Shown: piece after piece, positions 1 to 5,379 of the stretch
Layout: every line of letters begins with the position of its first letter
How positions within the stretch are numbered: position 1 is the first letter of the stretch
Assembly: GCA_030671465.1 (NCBI GenBank)
Contig: DAOVIP010000007.1
Location: forward strand, 1 to 13,802
Direction of reading: 5' to 3'
Origin: Candidatus Aminicenantota bacterium
GTDB lineage: Bacteria; Acidobacteriota; Aminicenantia; UBA2199
DNA length: 13,802 nucleotides
The notes under the pieces: generated by a model
Told to the model about the DNA's origin: nothing
Database searches by the model: none
What the model saw: the letters and a program-made list of their open reading frames with translations, nothing else
Position numbers and translations under genes: made by a program

Positions 1-450
1 AAAAAAGAGTTAATCAAATTCTTTATCGATGAGTTTCAGCAGGCCATCCAAAAAAAAATCGAATATGTCGTGATTGAAACGGATCCGGAAAATCGCCTGG
101 AATCGATAAAGAACAAACTGAGAAAGCATCCCAACACCCTGTTCATCACCGGAAAATTTACCATCGACATCAAAACCAGAAGCATTGTAAAAAAGGTTAA
201 AGAAAAAAAGAAAAAAGCCTTTGTCAAAATTCAATTGTGGGAAATGACCTGGAAACTGGTCATGATCGAGTCGGATTCTCTGAAAACCATCAACCAACAG
301 ACTTTTGATTCAAAACTGAAGGATGCGAATCCGAGCAAAGCCCAGTTCAACTTCAAATCTCTGTTTGATGATCTGACTGAAAGATTCTTGCAAAATATCA
401 AGAAAAAATTTAAATTTCAAAATAGATACCTATTACAAAACAGGAAATAA
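1..450 (+). CDS. C-terminal part of an unidentified lysine-rich protein (5' end outside window)
   Basis: The reading frame is open from base 1 to the TAA at 448-450, giving 149 visible residues, so the true start lies upstream of the window. A GTG at 70 could serve as an internal start, but the in-frame sequence before it is codon-like and continues the same composition, so I treat the gene as cut by the window edge. The protein is rich in Lys, Phe and Ile, with a charged stretch around 184-220 (VKEKKKKAF) and a basic tail. No catalytic motif, membrane segment or Cys pair is visible. It ends 2 nt before the next gene and is very likely co-transcribed with it. I do not recognise the family; the neighbouring envelope protein makes an envelope role possible but unproven. 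Confidence 0.7.
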   Translation, partial: KKELIKFFIDEFQQAIQKKIEYVVIETDPENRLESIKNKLRKHPNTLFITGKFTIDIKTRSIVKKVKEKKKKAFVKIQLWEMTWKLVMIESDSLKTINQQTFDSKLKDANPSKAQFNFKSLFDDLTERFLQNIKKKFKFQNRYLLQNRK

Positions 451-452
451 TC

Positions 453-3314
453 ATGAAAATAAAAACAATTATTCTGCTTTTGGTGTTGCTTTTCACAGTG
501 AATAACGCTTTTTCACAATATTATTATTATGGCAAAAACAAGGTTCGGCAGTCTAAATTCGATTGGCAATTCCTGGAAACAGAGCATTTCAAAATTTATT
601 ATTATACAGCCAACGTTGCCTTGATCAAGCAAATTGTCAATTCTGCCGAGAAAGACTATAACCGGATGTCAAAATTCATGAATGTCGAAGTCAAGAAAAA
701 AATCCCCATCATCTTCTATAAAACCCACATTGACTTCGAACAGACCAATCTGTATCCGGGATTTCTCCCCCCCGCAGCCCAGGCCTTTGCCGAGCCCATC
801 GCCCACCGGGTTGTTATTCACGGTGACCTATCTCTGGATGAACTCTCGGGCACCCTGACCCATGAACTGGGCCATATATTCGAGTATACAGTTCTCTACC
901 AGGACATCTCCCGAAGCAACATGTCCTTCAGAACCCCCCCCCTGTGGGTAATGGAAGGTTTTGCCGATTTCATCACCCAGGGCTGGGATAATTTCAATTT
1001 GTTGACCGTCCGGGATGCCGTACTCAATGACCAGATCCCCATACTCACCAAAAGCGGGCAATTGAAATCCGCCTACGGCACCAACCGGGCCGCCTATGAT
1101 TTCGGTCATCTGGCCATCGATTTCATCCACGAAAAGTTCGGAAACCGGGCCGTCAAAAACTTATTTTACTATTACCGGAAAGCCTCGGTGCTTAAAAGTA
1201 AACGGAATATTTCCAAACTGTTTTTTCCTTCTGTCAAAATATTCAATTTCGAATTCAAAAAATATGCCCGGAACCGGTTTGAAATATTTTTCACCAAGGA
1301 AAATCCCGAAGAATACGGTATTATGCTTGGACCCGAATTTCCCTTTGTTTACTCCTTCTCCCACCAGGTTTCACCCACCGGTGAAATGCTGGCGGTTTTG
1401 ACCGTGAACCGGAAAAACGGTGATCTTGATATCCTTCTCATTTCCCTCCGGGATGGCCAGATCATAAAGAATATCACCCCGGGTATGACCAGCAAATATG
1501 ACAACATCAATATCAAATTCAATCCGGCCGATGGCATATCCTTTTCCTGGGACAATCAGGGTGAAAAAATCGCCTTTTTTGCCCGGCACGAATTAAGTTA
1601 TTACCTGGTCTTGCTGGATATTCTGGATGGTAAAATTCTGAAAAAAATTAAAATCGAAAACATCCAGGATCCGACTTCCCCCGATTTTTCACTTGACAAC
1701 AACCATTTATACTTTACCGGTATCGAAAATTCAAAATCCTATATTTTCATCATTAATCTGAACACCTCTCAAATCAATAAACTCACCGAAGGGTTGTTGT
1801 TTATTAAATCATTGAATATTTCCCCGGACGGGGAAAAAATCGTTTTTTCAGCCAAAAAGGATCAGTTTTATAAATTATTCCTGGGAACGCTTGAAAAACC
1901 GGAAATGGCCATTCAATTGACCACCGGGTATTACAATGATATCACCCCGGTATTTTCCAGGGATTCCAAGCATATATATTACAGTTCGGATGAACTGGAA
2001 TCCTACAATATCAATTCAATTGATCTGGAACAGAAAGTGCTTTATCGCTACACAGATGTTCGCACCGGTAATTTCTTCCCCTTTGAAATACCGGGAGACC
2101 CCGGCCGGCTGGTAATGTCAACCTACTATAAAAATAACTTTTTACTATTTAAAAAAGACATCTCAGAACACCTGGAGGTCAGAGAGATCGAATTCGACGA
2201 AATAAAAAAAATTGAGGTTGCCAAAACCCAGGAACCGGAAGTAAAAATCATCAAAGAAGAAAAATACAGAGCCTTTAGTAAACTTTTCGTGACCGCCATG
2301 CCATCAGTTACCGTTGGTTATTCAAGTGATGGAAGCTTTCTGGGTTCCGCTGCCCTGAAAATTTCCGACCTGATGGGCGATCAAAATTTTATTTTCTATT
2401 TGGCCTCCTATTACGGGTATACGTCGGCCCACATATATTATCTCAACCTGACCCACCGGTTGCAGTATTTTGCCCACATGTACTATTACCGCGAGCCCTA
2501 TTATTATCCCTATTATGACTATGCTCTGGATCAACCCTACAGTCAATCTTATCTCACCCTTCGTAAAATATACGGTGGCGATATTGCCCTATGGTATCCC
2601 TTCAGCCGCTCCTACCGGGCCGAAATAGGTCTGTCATTGTTCAAGCAGGAAGAAAACTCAGAATTGTTGCTGGGATATGACCTCCCCTACGGCCAATTTT
2701 TCAGCGGCTATGCGACTGCGGCCGAACTATCTCTGGTCGGAGAGACCACCCGTTTTACCTATTACGGTCCCAACCGGGGACACACCTTTAAACTTTCAGT
2801 CAAAAAATATTTCAAGCTGGGTGATTCATTCATGGACGCCTATTCAGCAGATGCGGATATTCGGAAATATGCCAATCTAAACATCCATTCCCTCCTGGCC
2901 TTCCGGTTTAAAGGTTTTACCTCCGGCGGGGATAATTCCCTCTTGTATTGGACCGGAGGCAACAATACCATCCGCTCGGTCCCCTGGAGATCCATAGTGG
3001 GCAACAATGGATTTTTCTTCAATGCCGAGTTCAGATTCCCCCTGATCACCTCGGCCAGAACTCTGATCGGGAATGTGGGCCCTGTGCGTGGTGTGCTGTT
3101 TTTCGATGTGGGTGGAGCCTGGTTCAATGACGATCCCGAATACCGCTTTTTGGAGGAGGGGAAATTCAAGCTTCTGTACGGAATTTCCTCTTATGGTTTC
3201 GGTATTCAAGCGTTTTTGTTCGGTATTCCCATGCATTTTGAATGGGTATACCGCTGGGATTTCACTCAGAAAGAGTATTATGGGTTTAATTTCTGGATAG
3301 GCCTGGATTTCTAA
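453..3314 (+). CDS. Exported peptidase-MA-like / TolB-like beta-propeller / outer-membrane beta-barrel protein
   Basis: A 953-residue envelope protein in three parts. Residues 1-21 are a signal peptide (Lys-rich start, Leu/Ile core, A-F-S before Q22). Residues about 35-280 resemble the gluzincin peptidase MA fold: HELGH at 137-141 supplies two zinc ligands and the catalytic Glu, and W165-x-x-E168-G gives the usual third ligand Glu. Residues about 300-590 carry repeated WD40/TolB-like strands (SPDG, FSLD and FSRD followed by hydrophobic strands), forming a probable six-bladed propeller. From about 620 onward, alternating aromatic strands end in the motif GGNNTIRSVPWR (a BamA/surface-antigen-like GG...R loop) and a terminal Phe, the usual signal for barrel insertion. 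The start ATG at 453 has AGGA 7 nt upstream. Substrate and partners are unknown; processing or transport of an envelope polymer is possible. Similar peptidase/propeller proteins occur in several diderm phyla. The module assignment is solid, the function is not. Confidence 0.85.
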   Translation: MKIKTIILLLVLLFTVNNAFSQYYYYGKNKVRQSKFDWQFLETEHFKIYYYTANVALIKQIVNSAEKDYNRMSKFMNVEVKKKIPIIFYKTHIDFEQTNLYPGFLPPAAQAFAEPIAHRVVIHGDLSLDELSGTLTHELGHIFEYTVLYQDISRSNMSFRTPPLWVMEGFADFITQGWDNFNLLTVRDAVLNDQIPILTKSGQLKSAYGTNRAAYDFGHLAIDFIHEKFGNRAVKNLFYYYRKASVLKSKRNISKLFFPSVKIFNFEFKKYARNRFEIFFTKENPEEYGIMLGPEFPFVYSFSHQVSPTGEMLAVLTVNRKNGDLDILLISLRDGQIIKNITPGMTSKYDNINIKFNPADGISFSWDNQGEKIAFFARHELSYYLVLLDILDGKILKKIKIENIQDPTSPDFSLDNNHLYFTGIENSKSYIFIINLNTSQINKLTEGLLFIKSLNISPDGEKIVFSAKKDQFYKLFLGTLEKPEMAIQLTTGYYNDITPVFSRDSKHIYYSSDELESYNINSIDLEQKVLYRYTDVRTGNFFPFEIPGDPGRLVMSTYYKNNFLLFKKDISEHLEVREIEFDEIKKIEVAKTQEPEVKIIKEEKYRAFSKLFVTAMPSVTVGYSSDGSFLGSAALKISDLMGDQNFIFYLASYYGYTSAHIYYLNLTHRLQYFAHMYYYREPYYYPYYDYALDQPYSQSYLTLRKIYGGDIALWYPFSRSYRAEIGLSLFKQEENSELLLGYDLPYGQFFSGYATAAELSLVGETTRFTYYGPNRGHTFKLSVKKYFKLGDSFMDAYSADADIRKYANLNIHSLLAFRFKGFTSGGDNSLLYWTGGNNTIRSVPWRSIVGNNGFFFNAEFRFPLITSARTLIGNVGPVRGVLFFDVGGAWFNDDPEYRFLEEGKFKLLYGISSYGFGIQAFLFGIPMHFEWVYRWDFTQKEYYGFNFWIGLDF

Positions 3315-3332
3315 CCCAAAAATCAAAATTCA

Positions 3333-3375
3333 TCCCGGCATTGCTCCGCTTTCCAAATTCCGGGACCCTTTTTTT
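3333..3375 (+). terminator. Possible weak rho-independent terminator after the beta-barrel gene
   Basis: The arms TCCCGG (3333-3338) and CCGGGA (3360-3365) can pair into a 6-bp GC-rich stem, followed 3 nt later by seven T (3369-3375). The 21-nt loop is long and there are three C between stem and T-run, so this is a weak but plausible terminator. It lies 19 nt after the stop codon, where one is expected because the next gene is about 100 nt away. Confidence 0.4.
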
Positions 3376-3418
3376 CATGGTTATTGAAATTTCCGAACAA
3401 ATATATTAAAATCAAGGC

Positions 3419-3670
3419 ATGTTAAAAATAATTGAAATTGAATGCCCGCATTGTCATTCCAACCTCTGGGTGGATTCCGAAAAGAAAACCGTAATTCAAC
3501 ATGAAAAAACCAAGAAAAAGAATTTTGAGTCCTTTGATTCGTTATTGAAAAAGGAAAAGGAAAAAAAAGAGAAAGTCGATGAACGATTCATCCTGGCCAA
3601 AGAATTGGAGAAGGAGAAAAAGAAAAAAGCAGAAGATATATTTAACAAATCCCTGGATCGACAAAAATAA
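3419..3670 (+). CDS. Small CPHC zinc-ribbon-like protein with charged coiled coil
   Basis: An 83-residue protein. The N-terminus holds C9-P-H-C12-H13 followed by a short strand-like segment (NLWVD), which looks like one half of a zinc ribbon; no second CxxC follows, so metal binding would need His11, His13 or His27, or dimerisation. From about residue 30 the chain is almost entirely Lys/Glu with spaced Leu/Phe (for example SLLKKEKEKKEK) and should form a helix or coiled coil. Only AAGG one base before the ATG is seen, too close for a normal Shine-Dalgarno site. It sits 38 nt before the PC4-like gene in the same direction, so the two may share a transcript. The small size, one-sided metal motif and strand consistent with both neighbours support a real gene, but the function is unknown; a nucleic-acid or protein adaptor would be a guess. 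Confidence 0.65.
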   Translation: MLKIIEIECPHCHSNLWVDSEKKTVIQHEKTKKKNFESFDSLLKKEKEKKEKVDERFILAKELEKEKKKKAEDIFNKSLDRQK

Positions 3671-3696
3671 ATTTACCGCCTAAGACAGCGGCCTAT

Positions 3697-3703
3697 AAAG
3701 GAG
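3697..3703 (+). promoter_or_regulatory. Shine-Dalgarno AAAGGAG for the PC4-like gene
   Basis: AAAGGAG lies 5 nt before the ATG at 3709. It is a close match to the anti-Shine-Dalgarno consensus and fixes this start. Confidence 0.75.
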
Positions 3704-3708
3704 TAAAC

Positions 3709-4011
3709 ATGGAATTTTCCGAATTAAAGAAAAAAATTGAAACCGACTTACAGCTGGAAAAACCGGACTTTGTCAATGACACCGAAGACCTGGTTAACCT
3801 CGGTTATATCGAACTGACAGCAACTCAGAAACTGATTTTTTCAATCTCAAATTTCAGAGGCAGAAAATATATCGATATCAGAACCTGGTTTCAGGATCAA
3901 TCTGGGGCCTGGAAGCCCACCAAAAAAGGGATTCATTTCAGCACCGATAAATTCCATGATTTTGAAAAATTGTCTAAAATTTTTTCAGATATTGTAGCCC
4001 TGGATACCTAA
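3709..4011 (+). CDS. PC4/p15-family single-stranded nucleic-acid-binding protein
   Basis: A 100-residue protein whose C-terminal half (about residues 40-95) matches the transcriptional coactivator p15 (PC4) fold. Strands FSISNFRGRKYIDIRTW and F-Q-D-Q-S-G-A-W-K-P-T-K-K-G-I are followed by a helix (TDKFHDFEKLSKIF), reproducing the family pattern of a YxDIR strand, a [DE]xxGxWKPxKKGI turn and a closing helix. The bacterial members are small, dimerise and bind single-stranded DNA or RNA, acting in transcription, recombination or repair. The N-terminal 38 residues are acidic and helical, with no recognised domain. A strong Shine-Dalgarno site sets the start. The gene ends 32 nt before the stop of the convergent receiver-LpxC gene, and only a weak AT-rich hairpin lies between them. 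Family assignment is confident; the specific role here is not known. Confidence 0.85.
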   Translation: MEFSELKKKIETDLQLEKPDFVNDTEDLVNLGYIELTATQKLIFSISNFRGRKYIDIRTWFQDQSGAWKPTKKGIHFSTDKFHDFEKLSKIFSDIVALDT

Positions 4012-4043
4012 AGCCCTTCCCTGAGGATTGAATGAATAAATCA

Positions 4044-5372
4044 TTACTGAGTCAAAAATTTTTCTTTGATTAAATTCACCATCTGGATGTTATCAGAATG
4101 ACCGGTCTTGAAGGCGGTTATTTTCCCCCGAATGGACCTGCCCAGAAGATAAAAATCTCCGATAATATCCAGGATCTTGTGTCTGACCAGTTCATCCTTG
4201 AAACGTAATTCGGTATTCAAAACCCGGCCTTTATCAATTAATATGAAATTATTGATGCGTCCGCCTTCAGCCAGTCCCATCTGAGACATCTTATTGATCT
4301 CTTCAACAAACCCGAAGGTCCTGGCCGGGGCGATTTCCCTTTCAAAATCCTCGGGGGAGTGCATGACAAACTCATAACTCATTTTTCCCATCGGTTCCGG
4401 GAATTCAGCTGTATAATTCACCGTAAAAATGTCTGCAGGATCTACCCGAATGAATTTACCACCGCCTTTCTCATTCCCGATAACCAGGGGCCTATCAATA
4501 ATTATGTCAGTTATGAATTCACCCTGCTCCACTACACCGCTTTTCCGTATCAGATCACAAAAGACGCTGGCCGATCCATCCCCGGTGGGAACTTCTTTAT
4601 TGATTTTGATTGAAATATTGGTGATACCGAAGGCATGCAGGACAGCCATCAAGTGTTCGATTGTTTTGGCCTCAAGAATATCTTTTCGCACCGAAGTGGC
4701 ATAATTGGTGGTATCAATATATTCTATCCGGGCAGGGACATATCCCACTTCGGTGATGTTCTCAAAGCGGATCCCCTTTCCCTCAGGCAGAGGCTTCAGG
4801 GACATACCGGTTTTTTGTCCGGAGTGCAACCCGATTCCGTAAAAAATATTATCCTTGCGAATGGTCTTTTGTTTCCTGGAATATTCGACATCTCCGATTT
4901 CAAATTCAATTCTACCGGTACTTTCTCTTTTCACAATCTTCTGAAAACTGGGATCATTTTCGCGATTATCCGATAACATGGATTTCAACATCCGATTTTC
5001 CTCTAAAATTTTCTTATACTCAAGGCCCCGCTGTAAGGCGAATATCACTTTATCAATGCTCAAAGGTTTTTCCATAAAATCATAGGCTCCCTCTTTGAGT
5101 GCTCTTACCGCTGTGGTGATACTGCCATGACCCGAGATCATAATGATAATCTGAACCGGATCAACCTCCAGAATTCTCCTCATGGTTTCCAGGCCATCAA
5201 TTCCCGGAAGCCATATGTCCACAAAAGTAACATCGGGTTTTATGTTTTTAAATTTTTCCACTCCCTCTTCACCAGAGGTTGAGAAAAAAACCTTGTAGCC
5301 TTCATCTTCAATTACCGAAGCCAGAGACGCTTGAATATTCTTTTCATCATCGATTATGAGTACTTTTTGCAT
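4044..5372 (-). CDS. lpxC: Response-regulator receiver domain fused to LpxC (UDP-3-O-acyl-N-acetylglucosamine deacetylase)
   Basis: LpxC removes the acetyl group from UDP-3-O-acyl-GlcNAc, the committed step of lipid A synthesis, in the cytosol. Residues 1-120 (from ATG 5372) are a full NtrC/NtrX-type receiver: acidic pair D8-D9, phosphoacceptor D52 in a VDIWLPG context, S80 (ISGHG), and K102 in MEKPLS. A helical, charged linker (about 121-165) resembles the one in NtrX. Residues 168-440 are LpxC: Y-G-I-G-L-H-S-G start, E239-H240 (TIEH), DGSA 265-268, R397-H398-K-I-L-D402 and K-T-G-H425. These match E. coli E78/H79, H238/D242 and H265, so zinc ligands and catalytic residues are all present. 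Start: ATG 5372 gives the family-typical M-Q-K-V-L-I-I-D-D with GGAAAG 10 nt before it. ATG 5390 is possible. A TTG at 5402 has the best Shine-Dalgarno (AAAGGAAG, 6 nt) and would overlap the upstream gene by 23 nt. Translational coupling to the AAA+ gene is likely in all cases. Confidence 0.93.
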   Translation of the reverse strand: MQKVLIIDDEKNIQASLASVIEDEGYKVFFSTSGEEGVEKFKNIKPDVTFVDIWLPGIDGLETMRRILEVDPVQIIIMISGHGSITTAVRALKEGAYDFMEKPLSIDKVIFALQRGLEYKKILEENRMLKSMLSDNRENDPSFQKIVKRESTGRIEFEIGDVEYSRKQKTIRKDNIFYGIGLHSGQKTGMSLKPLPEGKGIRFENITEVGYVPARIEYIDTTNYATSVRKDILEAKTIEHLMAVLHAFGITNISIKINKEVPTGDGSASVFCDLIRKSGVVEQGEFITDIIIDRPLVIGNEKGGGKFIRVDPADIFTVNYTAEFPEPMGKMSYEFVMHSPEDFEREIAPARTFGFVEEINKMSQMGLAEGGRINNFILIDKGRVLNTELRFKDELVRHKILDIIGDFYLLGRSIRGKITAFKTGHSDNIQMVNLIKEKFLTQ

Positions 5373-5379
5373 TTTGTTT

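Noticed and set aside
2877..3326. 149-residue open frame on the minus strand over the barrel domain
   Set aside because: It is antisense to a coding region with clear beta-barrel pattern and C-terminal Phe; no family features.
3384..3409. TTGAAA and TATATT/TATTAA as a promoter for the small CPHC gene
   Set aside because: The spacing is 12-14 nt, well short of the usual 16-18.
3676..3691. CCGC/GCGG hairpin before the PC4-like gene
   Set aside because: Only four pairs with an 8-nt loop and no T-run; not a supported terminator or riboswitch.
4031..4045. AATGA/TCATT hairpin between convergent genes as a bidirectional terminator
   Set aside because: Five mostly A-T pairs with no following T-run; too weak, and one arm reaches the lpxC stop codon.
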